The notes beneath the pieces are model-generated. The model was given only the letters and a program-made list of their open reading frames with translations, searched no databases and had not been told where the DNA came from. From Methylobacteriaceae bacterium (GTDB taxonomy: Bacteria; Pseudomonadota; Alphaproteobacteria; Rhizobiales; Beijerinckiaceae), in assembly GCA_020638135.1 (NCBI GenBank), contig JACKJE010000010.1:1-64000 (forward strand): a stretch of 64,000 nucleotides of DNA, in the 5' to 3' direction. The position numbers were made by a program, and so were the translations under genes. Below, in pieces: positions 51,723 to 60,977 of this stretch; position 1 is the first letter of the stretch, and each line of letters opens with the position of its first letter.

Positions 51723-52058
51723 GATGGCGGTCTCCTCCTGTCGCCGTTTCCTTGCGCTTGTTTGTCGCTCTTGTGGGTAGCGAGAAATTTGCGCTTGCTA
51801 TTTCGGTATCTCAGTACTACTTTACCATCCAATCAGAACGATCGCAATGGCCAATGGCCGGCGACGGACATAATGGGGAAGCGAATGGGACCGGGCAAAT
51901 CAATGCGATGCAGTATGACGCAGGTCGGTTCGGCGCAGGCTCATGCGGACGTCCGCGCTCGCCGGCCGCAGATCCGTTCCTGACGGTTTTACGAAGCGCG
52001 CGGGCGCTGAGGCTTCCGTGCGCCGCAAGGGTTCACTGACTGCAATAGGACAAATTCG
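51723..52058. other. divergent regulatory gap between korA and oah
   Basis: This is the only gap over 300 bases. A 269-base frame on the plus strand has unusual composition and no family similarity, so I treat the gap as non-coding. It holds the 22-base palindrome listed separately. For oah a weak -35/-10 pair is TTGCTA (51795-51800) and TACTTT (51818-51823), 17 bases apart, which would give a leader of about 230 bases; for korA no clear promoter is seen. Nothing else stands out. Confidence 0.6.
51805..51826. promoter_or_regulatory. 22-base palindrome containing GTAT-N4-GTAC, copy 2
   Basis: GGTA-N4-AGTACT-N4-TACC is a perfect interrupted palindrome. Inside it, GTATCTCAGTAC at 51806-51817 shows the GTAT-N4-GTAC pattern also found at 45980-45991. 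The site overlaps the candidate oah -10 and lies between korA and oah, suiting a regulator that controls both electron supply and ring-cleavage genes. Binding by the nearby Rrf2 protein is inference. Confidence 0.45.
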
Positions 52059-53159
52059 ATGACCGCTCATCTCGTCGACCACGATATCGTCCCGCATTCC
52101 GAGGTCCCTGGCGTCATCTACGAAAAGCGTCCGGCCAAACGCGCCGACGGGTCGATTGTCGACGGCCTCTACAATGCCTGGATCTGGCTCGACAATCCCA
52201 AGCAGTACAATTCCTACACGACCGACATGGTGAAGGGCGTGATCCGCGGCTTCCGCACCGCGTCCAATGCGCGCGACGTGGTCGCTGTCGTGTTCACGGG
52301 CGTCGGCGACAAGGCCTTCTGCACCGGCGGCAACACCAAGGAATACGCGGAATATTACGCGGGCAATCCGCAGGAATACCGGCAGTACATGCGCCTGTTC
52401 AACGACATGGTGTCGGCTATCCTCGGCTGTGACAAACCCGTCATTGCGCGCGTCAACGGCATGCGCATCGGCGGCGGCCAGGAAATCGGCATGGCCTGCG
52501 ATTTCACCGTGGCGCAGGATCTCGCCAAGTTCGGTCAGGCCGGTCCCAAGCACGGCTCCGCCGCCATCGGCGGCGCCACCGACTTCCTGCCGCTGATGGT
52601 CGGCTGCGAGCGCGCCATGGAATCCGGCACGCTCTGCGAGCCTTGGTCGGCGCACAAGGCCTACCGTCTGGGCGTCGCGCTCGACATCGTTCCCGCGCTC
52701 AAGGTCGACGGCAAGTTCGTGCCGAATCCTCTCGTCGAGACGCAGCGCTATCTCGACGAGTTCGGCAAGATCGTTCACGGCGAACCGCTGACCGGCGAGG
52801 CGCTGAAGAAGGGCAAGGAGACCATGGCGCGCGGCCAGGTCGATCTCAGCCTGCTCGATCAGAAGATCGAGGCGCTCTGCACGAAATTGATGACGACTTT
52901 CCCTGAATGCCTGACCAAGAGCTTCGAAGAGCTGCGCAAGCCCAAACTCGACGCCTGGAACCGCAACAAGGAGAACAGCCGCGCCTGGCTCGCGCTCAAC
53001 ATGATGGCCGAAGCGCGCACCGGCTTCCGCGCCTTCAACGAAGGCCCCAGAGACGATCGCGAAATCGATTTCGTCGAGCTGCGCCTTCGTCTCGCCAAAG
53101 GCGAGGGCTGGACCGAAGCCATGATCGAGGATCTGATCCCGAAGGCGAAATCGGCATGA
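52059..53159 (+). CDS. oah: 6-oxocyclohex-1-ene-1-carbonyl-CoA hydrolase
   Basis: Crotonase-fold ring-opening enzyme of 366 residues (family about 360-380) that hydrolyses 6-oxocyclohex-1-ene-1-carbonyl-CoA to 3-hydroxypimelyl-CoA, adding water twice. Highly characteristic blocks: LYNAWIWLDNPKQYNSYTTD, VVFTGVGDKAFCTGGNTKEY, VNGMRIGGGQEIGMACDFTV and FGQAGPKHGSAAIGGATDFL. It belongs to the Thauera-type Oah/BamA group, used as a marker of anaerobic aromatic degradation. The start codon is an ATG, and dch overlaps its end by 4 bases, indicating an operon dch-oah-bcr unit driven from the upstream gap. Confidence 0.94.
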   Translation: MTAHLVDHDIVPHSEVPGVIYEKRPAKRADGSIVDGLYNAWIWLDNPKQYNSYTTDMVKGVIRGFRTASNARDVVAVVFTGVGDKAFCTGGNTKEYAEYYAGNPQEYRQYMRLFNDMVSAILGCDKPVIARVNGMRIGGGQEIGMACDFTVAQDLAKFGQAGPKHGSAAIGGATDFLPLMVGCERAMESGTLCEPWSAHKAYRLGVALDIVPALKVDGKFVPNPLVETQRYLDEFGKIVHGEPLTGEALKKGKETMARGQVDLSLLDQKIEALCTKLMTTFPECLTKSFEELRKPKLDAWNRNKENSRAWLALNMMAEARTGFRAFNEGPRDDREIDFVELRLRLAKGEGWTEAMIEDLIPKAKSA

Positions 53160-53923
53160 GCACGCCAGTCAAAGTCTGGTTCGAGAAAGAGGGGCGCCTG
53201 CTGCGCCTGCGGCTCGACCGGCCCAAGGCGAACATTCTCGACGCGGCGATGAACGCCGCGCTCGAGGCGGCGCTGACGACGCATGGCGGCGCGCAGGAGC
53301 TGCGCGCCATCATGATCGACGCGGCCGGCGGTCATTTCTCGTTCGGCGCCTCGATCGAGGAGCACATGCCCGACCAGTGCGCCGCCATGCTCGACGGCTT
53401 CCATCGGCTCGTTCTCAAGGTCTTCGGATCCGCGGTCCCGGTCATCGCCGTCGTGCGCGGCCAATGCCTCGGCGGCGGGCTGGAGCTGGTCTCCGCCGCG
53501 CATCTGATCTTTGCCGGCGCCGACGCAAAGTTGGGCCAGCCCGAAATCCAGATCGGCGTCTTCGCCCCGGCGGCTTCGTGCCTTCTGCCCGAGCGCGTCG
53601 GTCTCGCGGCGGCGGAAGACCTGCTGCTGTCGGGCCGCTCCATCGGCACCGACGAGGCGCTGCGGATCGGCCTCGTCACGGCGGTCGCCGACGATCCGGA
53701 AACAGCAGCCCTCGCCTATTTCGACAAGCATCTCGCGCCGAAGAGCGCCGCGGCGCTGCGTCATGCGACCCGCGCGGCGCGCGAAGGCGTCGCCGACCGC
53801 GTCGCCAGTAAGCTGGCGGCGATCGAGAAATTGTACCTCGACGACTTGATGGCGACATCGGACGCCGTCGAGGGCCTGACCGCCTTCATCGAGAAGCGCC
53901 CTGCGCGCTGGAAGGACGCCTGA
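53156..53923 (+). CDS. dch: cyclohexa-1,5-diene-1-carbonyl-CoA hydratase
   Basis: A 255-residue crotonase-fold hydratase that adds water to the dienoyl-CoA produced by benzoyl-CoA reductase, giving 6-hydroxycyclohex-1-ene-1-carbonyl-CoA. The oxyanion-hole sequences are GHFSFGASIEEHMPDQCAAM and VRGQCLGGGLELVSAAHLIF, with LGQPEIQIGVFAPAASCLLP as the second active-site region; both expected Glu residues are present. The block SFGASIEEHMPDQ is typical of Dch. The ATG overlaps the oah stop (ATGA). It lies 1 base before bcrC. Confidence 0.92.
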   Translation: MSTPVKVWFEKEGRLLRLRLDRPKANILDAAMNAALEAALTTHGGAQELRAIMIDAAGGHFSFGASIEEHMPDQCAAMLDGFHRLVLKVFGSAVPVIAVVRGQCLGGGLELVSAAHLIFAGADAKLGQPEIQIGVFAPAASCLLPERVGLAAAEDLLLSGRSIGTDEALRIGLVTAVADDPETAALAYFDKHLAPKSAAALRHATRAAREGVADRVASKLAAIEKLYLDDLMATSDAVEGLTAFIEKRPARWKDA

Positions 53924-53924
53924 C

Positions 53925-55109
53925 ATGCTCGACAAGCCGAATTCCACGACATCGGACATCATCAAGCGCTGTGAAGAACTCTTCACCGATCTCTATTTCA
54001 CCCGCGCGCGCGAGTGGAAAGCGGAGAAGCCCGGCCGCATCGTCGTCGGTTTCATGCCCTATTACGCGCCGCGCGAACTCGTGCACGCCGCGGGCGGCCT
54101 GCCGCTCGGCATTTTCGGGGGCGGCGACCAACTCGAGGTCATTCACGGCGACGCCTATTATCAGAGTTACATCTGCCGCATTCCGCGTTCGACCGTCGAA
54201 CTTGGCGTTTCCGGCCGGCTCGATTTCGTCGACGGCATGATGTTCCCTTCGATCTGCGACGTCATCCGCAACCTCTCGGGCATGTGGAAGCTCATGTTCC
54301 CGAACAAGGGCGCGCGCTACATCGACCTGCCGCACAATTTCGAGGACGATCTCGGCGGCGAATTCTACGTCAGCGAATTGAAGGAAACCTGTCACTGGCT
54401 CGAAGGCATGTCCGGCAAGCCGATCACTGACGACGCCATTCGCGCCTCGATCGCCGTGTTCAACGAGAATCGCCGCCTGATCCGGGAAGTCTATGAATTG
54501 CGGGCGGCGCAGCCTTGGAACGTGCCGTCCTCGGAACTCTATCTGCTGCTGCGCGCCGGCATGGTCATCCCGGTCGAGGAGCATAACGAGATGGTGCGCG
54601 CTTATCTGGAGGCGGCGCGCAACCAGCAGCGGCCGATCAAGGACAATTCGCGCGTCGTCGTTTGCGGCGCCTTCTGCGAGCAGCCGCCGCTCAATCTCAT
54701 CAAGTCGATCGAGCTCGCTGGCTGCTACATCGTCGACGACGATTTCATCCTGGTCACGCGCTGGGAGAATTCGGACGTTTCACTGGAGGGCGATCCGCTC
54801 ACCAGTCTGAGCCGCGCCTATCTGCACGATTCCAAATCGACGCCGCCGAAATACGAGCCGGACGAGGCGAAGAAGGGCCTCTACCTCGTCGACAGCGTGC
54901 GCAAGAACCGCGCCGAAGGCGTCATCTTCGCCATGACCAGCTTCTGCGATCCCGGCCTGCTCGAGCGCCCGATGCTGCAGGCGGTGCTGAAGAAGCACGA
55001 CATCCCGCAGATCGCATTCAAATACGCGGAGAATTCCGGGCAGATGCAGCCCATTCGCGAACAGGCCGGCACTTTCGCCGATTCGATCAAACTGTGGAGC
55101 GGAGCATGA
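53925..55109 (+). CDS. bcrC: benzoyl-CoA reductase subunit C
   Basis: Subunit of the ATP-dependent class I benzoyl-CoA reductase that dearomatises benzoyl-CoA, 394 residues (BadD homologue). It belongs to the HgdB/2-hydroxyacyl-CoA dehydratase D family, with MPYYAPRELVHAAGGLPLGI, YYQSYICRIPRSTVELGV, DGMMFPSICDVIRNLSGMW and VVVCGAFCEQPPLNLIKSIE. BcrC and BcrB form the substrate-binding module carrying [4Fe-4S] clusters. The gene starts 1 base after dch and overlaps bcrB by 4 bases, consistent with one transcript. Confidence 0.95.
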   Translation: MLDKPNSTTSDIIKRCEELFTDLYFTRAREWKAEKPGRIVVGFMPYYAPRELVHAAGGLPLGIFGGGDQLEVIHGDAYYQSYICRIPRSTVELGVSGRLDFVDGMMFPSICDVIRNLSGMWKLMFPNKGARYIDLPHNFEDDLGGEFYVSELKETCHWLEGMSGKPITDDAIRASIAVFNENRRLIREVYELRAAQPWNVPSSELYLLLRAGMVIPVEEHNEMVRAYLEAARNQQRPIKDNSRVVVCGAFCEQPPLNLIKSIELAGCYIVDDDFILVTRWENSDVSLEGDPLTSLSRAYLHDSKSTPPKYEPDEAKKGLYLVDSVRKNRAEGVIFAMTSFCDPGLLERPMLQAVLKKHDIPQIAFKYAENSGQMQPIREQAGTFADSIKLWSGA

Positions 55110-56413
55110 CCGTCATATCGCGCCCCAAGGCAAAGCCTGCCGACGCCATCAAGGACGCCTCGATGGCCAAGCAGAAGGAAATGGTCAACGCCCACTACGA
55201 TCGGCTCGCCTCCGCAAGGGAGAACGGCGAGAAGGTCGCGGCGACCTTCGTACCGGGCAATCTCAACGAACTCCTGATGTGCTTCGACCTCGTCAACAAC
55301 CTGCCCGAGGTCAACGCCATCCAGAACGGGCTGCGCCGCCAGAGCGGCGCCTTCGTGATGGAGGCCGAGAAGCACGGCCATTCGGAAGACGTGTGCACCT
55401 ACGTCAAGTCCGACATTGGCATGATGGCGAAGGGCAATATCGGGCCTAACGGCAAGAAGCTGCCCGACCCCGACGTGCTGCTGCTCTCCTATACCGGCTG
55501 CTTCACCTTCATGAAGTGGTTCGAACTGCTGCGCAAGGAATACAATTGCGAGACGATCATGTTCCAGACGCCGTACATGGCGGACGGCAAGATCACCAAG
55601 GACATGATCGCCTATATGGTGAAGCAGCTGAAGCAGGACGTCATCCCGAAGCTCGAAAGGGTTTCGGGTGTCAAGTTCGACATCGATCGCCTGCGCGAAT
55701 ATCTGAAAAAGTCGGCCAAGGCTGAGGACGATCTCGTCGCGGTGCTGCAGAGCGCCAAGAACAAGCCCTCGCCGATCGACGCCTATTTCGGCGGCATCTA
55801 CTACATCGGGCCGATCTTCGGCGCCTTCCGCGGCACGGACGCGGCGATCGACTATTATCGCTTCCTGCGCGAAGAGGTTGAGGAGCGCGTCCGCCAGGGC
55901 AAGGGTCCGGTCACGCCCGACGGCGACATGGGCAAGGAGCGCTATCGCCTCGTCGTCGAGGGGCCGCCGAACTACACCAACTTCCGGCAGTTCTGGAAAA
56001 TGTTTTACGACGAAGGCGCCGTCGTCGTGGCGTCGAGCTACACCAAGGTCGGCGGCACCTACGATTTCGGCTTCCGTCACAATCCGGACGAGCCGCTGGA
56101 ATCGCTCGCCGAATATTGTCTCAACGTCTACACCAATCGCAACCTGCCGATGCGTGTCGACATGCTCGAGAACTACGTCAACGAGTACGAGGCGGACGGC
56201 TTGCTGATCAATTCGATCAAGAGCTGCAACTCATTCTCGGCCGGGCAATTGCTCATCATGCGCGAGGTCGAGAAGCGTACCGGCAAGCCGGCGGCCTTCA
56301 TTGAAACCGATCTCGTCGACCCCCGTTATTTCTCGGCCGCCAACGTCAAGAACCGCCTGGAAAGCTACTTCCAGATGGTCGAGCAGAAGCGCGCCGGCGC
56401 GCGCGCCGCCTGA
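55106..56413 (+). CDS. bcrB: benzoyl-CoA reductase subunit B
   Basis: The second substrate-binding subunit of class I benzoyl-CoA reductase, 435 residues (BadE homologue). Features include FVPGNLNELLMCFDLVNNLP, KSDIGMMAKGNIGPNGKKLP, LSYTGCFTFMKWFELLRKEY and LLINSIKSCNSFSAGQLLIM; the cysteines in these blocks are candidates for cluster ligands in this family. The C-terminus ends in a short basic tail (EQKRAGARAA). The ATG overlaps the bcrC stop; bcrA starts 9 bases after its end. All four Bcr subunits are therefore encoded without gaps. Confidence 0.95.
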   Translation: MTVISRPKAKPADAIKDASMAKQKEMVNAHYDRLASARENGEKVAATFVPGNLNELLMCFDLVNNLPEVNAIQNGLRRQSGAFVMEAEKHGHSEDVCTYVKSDIGMMAKGNIGPNGKKLPDPDVLLLSYTGCFTFMKWFELLRKEYNCETIMFQTPYMADGKITKDMIAYMVKQLKQDVIPKLERVSGVKFDIDRLREYLKKSAKAEDDLVAVLQSAKNKPSPIDAYFGGIYYIGPIFGAFRGTDAAIDYYRFLREEVEERVRQGKGPVTPDGDMGKERYRLVVEGPPNYTNFRQFWKMFYDEGAVVVASSYTKVGGTYDFGFRHNPDEPLESLAEYCLNVYTNRNLPMRVDMLENYVNEYEADGLLINSIKSCNSFSAGQLLIMREVEKRTGKPAAFIETDLVDPRYFSAANVKNRLESYFQMVEQKRAGARAA

Positions 56414-56422
56414 GGAGACGTC

Positions 56423-57736
56423 ATGCGCACTTTCATCGGCATCGATCTCGGCTCGACCACCACCAAGGCGGTCCTGCTCGACGAAAACCGCGACGTCATT
56501 GGCCGCGGCATCACCAATTCGCGGTCGAACTACGGCACCGCGGCGCGCGTCGCCAGCGAGGAGGCGCGCATCGACGGCCGCTTCACGCTCTTCCGTCGAG
56601 CGCTCCACGCCGCCGATCCCGGCCATGAGCGCGTGCAGGATTTCCTGGGCGCACTCGAAAGGAACTTCCGTCTCGTGCAGTTTCTCGAGCAGCTCGACGA
56701 TCTCGAGGAGACCTGTAACGGCCAGCTCAGAAGCGAGCGCTTCGCCGCTGTCGCCGGCGGGCTGCGCGAAGCCTTGAGCGAAGTGTTTCGGCGGCTGCGC
56801 GCCGAAGCCCCGGAGCTCTATGCGCCCGGCGCCAATCGCAAGTCCGATTTCTTTCGCGACATCGCCGGTTCGCGCTTCCATGCTCATGCCGAGGCGGTGG
56901 CGAAGGACGCGGGCGTGCCGCACGACATTCTGCTTAACGCCTACGACAAGTCGATCATCGAGGTCGAGAACCGCCCGCCGGGCGGCGATCTCTCGGAAAA
57001 ATTCCGTCGCGCCATGGCGCGCGTTCTCGAACACGATCCACATCTCATTGATGGCGAGAAGGACGTCGCGCAGGAAATCGAGCGGACGCTCGGCGTCGAG
57101 CTCGAGGAAACCTACCTCGTCGGCACCGGCTACGGCCGCGTGACCCTGCCGTTCTCCAAGGAGCACATCCGTTCGGAAATCCTGTGCCACGGCCTCGGCG
57201 CACACATGATGTATCCGAAGACCCGCACCGTGCTCGACATCGGCGGTCAGGACACCAAGGGTATCCAGATCGACGACAAGGGCATTGTCGAGAACTTCCA
57301 GATGAACGACCGCTGCGCGGCCGGCTGCGGTCGCTATCTCGGCTATATCGCGGACGAGATGAACATGGGCCTGCATGAACTGGGGCCGCTCGCCATGCAG
57401 TCGAACCGGCCGGCGCGCATCAATTCCACCTGCACGGTGTTTGCAGGCGCCGAGCTGCGCGATCGTCTGTCGCTCGGCGAGAAGCGCGAGGACATTCTGG
57501 CCGGCCTGCATCGCGCGATCATCCTGCGCGCGATCTCGATCATCTCGCGCTCGGGCGGCGTCACCAACGAATTCACCTTCACCGGCGGCGTCGCCAAGAA
57601 CGAGGCGGCGGTGCGCGAATTGCGCAAGCTGCTGAAGGAGAATTACGGGGATGTGACGATCAACATCAATCCGGACTCCATCTACACCGGCGCGCTCGGC
57701 GCGTCCGAATTCGCGCGCCGCGCGGTCATGTCCTGA
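56423..57736 (+). CDS. bcrA: benzoyl-CoA reductase ATP-binding subunit A
   Basis: ATP-hydrolysing activator subunit of 437 residues (BadF homologue) of the ASKHA/HgdC family. The N-terminal phosphate-1 motif is IGIDLGSTTTKAVLLDENRD; the bridging cluster motif NDRCAAGCGRYLGYIADEMN holds C298 and C302; phosphate-2 is VLDIGGQDTKGIQID and the adenosine motif is TFTGGVAKNEAAVRELRKLL. An insert of about 150 residues between the first and second motifs, absent in BcrD, is typical of BcrA/BadF. With BcrD it couples hydrolysis of two ATP per electron pair to low-potential transfer. Confidence 0.95.
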   Translation: MRTFIGIDLGSTTTKAVLLDENRDVIGRGITNSRSNYGTAARVASEEARIDGRFTLFRRALHAADPGHERVQDFLGALERNFRLVQFLEQLDDLEETCNGQLRSERFAAVAGGLREALSEVFRRLRAEAPELYAPGANRKSDFFRDIAGSRFHAHAEAVAKDAGVPHDILLNAYDKSIIEVENRPPGGDLSEKFRRAMARVLEHDPHLIDGEKDVAQEIERTLGVELEETYLVGTGYGRVTLPFSKEHIRSEILCHGLGAHMMYPKTRTVLDIGGQDTKGIQIDDKGIVENFQMNDRCAAGCGRYLGYIADEMNMGLHELGPLAMQSNRPARINSTCTVFAGAELRDRLSLGEKREDILAGLHRAIILRAISIISRSGGVTNEFTFTGGVAKNEAAVRELRKLLKENYGDVTININPDSIYTGALGASEFARRAVMS

Positions 57737-57747
57737 GGGAGGATTTC

Positions 57748-58581
57748 ATGCCGGTCACATCGGGCATCGACGTCGGTACGGGCGCAATCAAGGTCGCGGT
57801 TTTCGACGTGTCGGACGGCAAGGAAACCTGCCTTGCAAAGCGCGTCGAGCGGTTGCGCCAGCGCGATCCGCTCGTGCTTTCCGCGCAGCTCTACGACGAG
57901 ACGCTGAAGCAGGCAGGCCTGCAGCGCGGCGACGTCGCCTATTGCGCGACGACCGGCGAGGGCGAGGCGCTCGAATTCCACACGGGCCATTTCTATTCGA
58001 TGACCACGCATGCGCGCGGCGCCGTCTATCTCCAGCCGGAAGCGCGCGTCGCGCTCGATACCGGCGCGCTGCACGGTCGCGCCATTCGCATGGATGATCG
58101 CGGCAAGGTGCTCAACTACAAGATGACCAGCCAGTGCGCCTCGGGCTCCGGGCAATTCCTGGAAAACATCGCACGCTATCTCGGCATTGCGCAGGACGAG
58201 ATCGGTTCGCTCTCCAAACAGGCCGACAACCCCGAGAAGGTTTCCGGCATCTGCGCGGTGCTGGCCGAGACCGACGTCATCAACATGGTCTCGCGCGGCA
58301 TCACCGCGCCCAATATCCTCAAGGGCATCCACGAATCGATGGCCGACCGCCTCGCCAAGCTGCTCAAGACCATCGGCGGCCTGGATGGTGTGATCCAGAT
58401 GACTGGCGGCCTTGCGCTTGACGCAGGGCTCGTCGAAGCGATGAAGGAGGCGCTGGTCCGGGAAAAGGTGGCGGCGCCGATCGAATCGCATCCGGACGCC
58501 ATTTTCGCCGGGGCGATCGGCGCGGCGCTCTGGGGAGCGTTTCGCCATGAGAAACTCGCGCGGCTCGCACAGGCCGCCTGA
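57748..58581 (+). CDS. bcrD: benzoyl-CoA reductase ATP-binding subunit D
   Basis: The shorter ATP-binding subunit, 277 residues (BadG homologue), partner of BcrA. ASKHA motifs are SGIDVGTGAIKVAVFDVSDG at the start, the cluster region TSQCASGSGQFLENIARYLG with C130 (a conserved Cys of HgdC-type activators), SGICAVLAETDVINMVSRGI, and MTGGLALDAGLVEAMKEALV. BcrA and BcrD share a [4Fe-4S] cluster between them. The gene follows bcrA by 11 bases and precedes the ferredoxin gene by 23 bases, with a GGAGG-type site ahead of its ATG. Confidence 0.95.
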   Translation: MPVTSGIDVGTGAIKVAVFDVSDGKETCLAKRVERLRQRDPLVLSAQLYDETLKQAGLQRGDVAYCATTGEGEALEFHTGHFYSMTTHARGAVYLQPEARVALDTGALHGRAIRMDDRGKVLNYKMTSQCASGSGQFLENIARYLGIAQDEIGSLSKQADNPEKVSGICAVLAETDVINMVSRGITAPNILKGIHESMADRLAKLLKTIGGLDGVIQMTGGLALDAGLVEAMKEALVREKVAAPIESHPDAIFAGAIGAALWGAFRHEKLARLAQAA

Positions 58582-58604
58582 CAAGCGACGGGAGAGGTTG
58601 AACC

Positions 58605-58850
58605 ATGGCGCTGATGATCAACGAAGACTGCACCGCCTGCGACGCCTGCAAGCCGGCCTGTCCGAACGAAGCGATCTCGTCCGGCGAGCCGATCTACACG
58701 ATCGATCCGATGAAATGCACGGAATGCGTCGGCGCCGCCGACGAACCGCAATGCCGGCTCGTCTGCCCGGCCACCTGCATTGTCGCCAATCCCGATTGGG
58801 AGGAGTCGCCCGAGGAATTGCAGGACAAATACGACCAGCTCCATTCGTGA
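58605..58850 (+). CDS. fdx: 2[4Fe-4S] ferredoxin, Alvin type
   Basis: An 81-residue low-potential ferredoxin, the electron donor to benzoyl-CoA reductase, charged by KorAB. Cluster I cysteines are C9, C12, C15 and C19 (EDCTACDACKPACP); cluster II cysteines are C38, C41, C50 and C54 (KCTECVGAADEPQCRLVCP) with the eight-residue loop characteristic of the Allochromatium vinosum-type ferredoxins. A further Cys (C58) follows. The ribosome binding site is GGGAGAGG and the gene is 23 bases after bcrD. Confidence 0.93.
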   Translation: MALMINEDCTACDACKPACPNEAISSGEPIYTIDPMKCTECVGAADEPQCRLVCPATCIVANPDWEESPEELQDKYDQLHS

Positions 58851-58886
58851 TCCGTTACGGTTCAGCTTCAGCCAGTTGGATCGCCT

Positions 58887-58917
58887 GATCGGGCGGGCTT
58901 GATCTCCCGCCGCCGAT
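58887..58917. terminator. hairpin between fdx and the ABC transporter genes
   Basis: GATCGGGCGGG and CCCGCCGCCGATC form a near-perfect GC-rich stem around an 8-base loop, without a clear following T run. It may weaken transcription from the bcr operon into the transporter genes, or mark a processing site. Support is modest. Confidence 0.35.
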
Positions 58918-58976
58918 CTCGCATCGTCTCCCGCAAGAACGAAAGCGCGTTTCGCGCATCGAAACGGGAGACGTCC

Positions 58977-60218
58977 ATGATCAATCGTCGCGCCTTTACG
59001 GCCGGAGCCTCGGCGGCTGCGCTGGGGACCGTCGCCTCGCCCTATGTCCTGCGCGCCGGCGCGGCCGATGCGTCGATCAAGGTCGGCGTCATCAATTCCA
59101 TGAGCGGCTCCTATGCCGCGTATGCGCAGGAGGGCGATCCGGCCTTCCGCTACGTGATCGACAAGATCAACAAGGGCGGCGGCATCAAGAGCATGGGCGG
59201 CGCCAAGATCGAACTGGTCTTCGCCGACGACACCAGCCAGCCCGCGCGCTGCGCCACCGAAGTGCGCCGCCTCGTGACCGAAGAGAAGGTCGATTTGCTG
59301 ACCGGCACGATGCTGTCGTCGCAGATGCTCGCGATCTCGCCGGTGCTCGACGAATTGCAGACGCCGTGTCTATCGGTCTGGGCCGGCGGTTCGAGATCGT
59401 CGTGGCTCTACACGCTGGGCTACGATTACGACCGCGGCTACGCCAAGACGATGGCCGATTTCGCGACCTGGCTGCGCGACAAGAACGGCTTCTCGATCAA
59501 GACCTGGTCGCCTTGCTATTCGAATTACGAGGCCGGCCAGCAGGTCAACAAACACCTGCTGAAGCGCATGGGCGACGCCGGCTTCAAGGCGCTCGAGGAA
59601 GCGCCCCTCGACACCAAGGCGCAGGACCAGACGGCGGCCATGATTCGCCTGCGCTCCGCCAAGCCCGATCTCGCGCTCGGCCTCGTCACGCCGCGCGACG
59701 GCCTTCTGCTGCACCAGGCGCGCTACAACCTGAATTATCACGGTTCGATCTTCGCCGGCGGCACGGGCGGCTACAGCGACCTCACGCTGTGGCGCGATCT
59801 GTCGCCCGACATCGCCAAGGCGGTGCTCACCCGCAATCTCTTCGCCATGACCGGCTTCAGCCCGTCGGCCAAGATGGCCTCGATGCAGGCGATCGTGACG
59901 GAGCTGCGCGACCAGGCGAAGCTGCAGCGCATCGGCCAGGCCGCGATCCAGTCGGCGCAGGCCGCGCGCGTGCTGCAGCGCGCGATCGAGGCTGCCGGCT
60001 CGCGCGATAAGAAGGCGCTGCTCGACGGCTTCAAGAAAGTGGAAATCAAGTTCGGGGATCCCGACCTCTATGTCGCCAAACCGAGCGGCGTGAAATTTGC
60101 GGATGATCGGCTGCTCGAGGATGGGTCGGCTTTCTTCGTCCAGTGGATGGAGGACAAGACCCAGCAGGTGCTCTACCCCGAGCAATTCGCCAACGCGAAG
60201 CCGCGCCCGCGCGCCTGA
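58977..60218 (+). CDS. branched-chain-type ABC transporter substrate-binding protein
   Basis: Periplasmic solute-binding protein of 413 residues (Leu/Ile/Val-binding-like family). An N-terminal Tat-type signal (INRRAFTAGASAAALGTVAS) ends near ADAS. The Peripla_BP_6 region has VGVINSMSGSYAAYAQEGDP and the lobe hinge block DLLTGTMLSSQMLAISPVLD. It lies 126 bases beyond the ferredoxin gene, at the head of a five-gene transporter, and in this position probably captures benzoate or a related aromatic acid; amino acids are the other option. The ATG at 58977 has GGGAG upstream; an ATG at 58899 would add 26 residues and precede the signal. Confidence 0.88.
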   Translation: MINRRAFTAGASAAALGTVASPYVLRAGAADASIKVGVINSMSGSYAAYAQEGDPAFRYVIDKINKGGGIKSMGGAKIELVFADDTSQPARCATEVRRLVTEEKVDLLTGTMLSSQMLAISPVLDELQTPCLSVWAGGSRSSWLYTLGYDYDRGYAKTMADFATWLRDKNGFSIKTWSPCYSNYEAGQQVNKHLLKRMGDAGFKALEEAPLDTKAQDQTAAMIRLRSAKPDLALGLVTPRDGLLLHQARYNLNYHGSIFAGGTGGYSDLTLWRDLSPDIAKAVLTRNLFAMTGFSPSAKMASMQAIVTELRDQAKLQRIGQAAIQSAQAARVLQRAIEAAGSRDKKALLDGFKKVEIKFGDPDLYVAKPSGVKFADDRLLEDGSAFFVQWMEDKTQQVLYPEQFANAKPRPRA

Positions 60219-60257
60219 CGTCACTCGAAGGCGGCGCGTCGCGCGCAGGGAGGGGTC

Positions 60258-60969
<712 letters not shown>

Positions 60970-60977
<8 letters not shown>

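Noticed and set aside
51714..51983. Possible small plus-strand gene in the korA-oah gap
   Set aside because: No ribosome binding site or known motif, and the region is better explained as a divergent control region with a palindrome.
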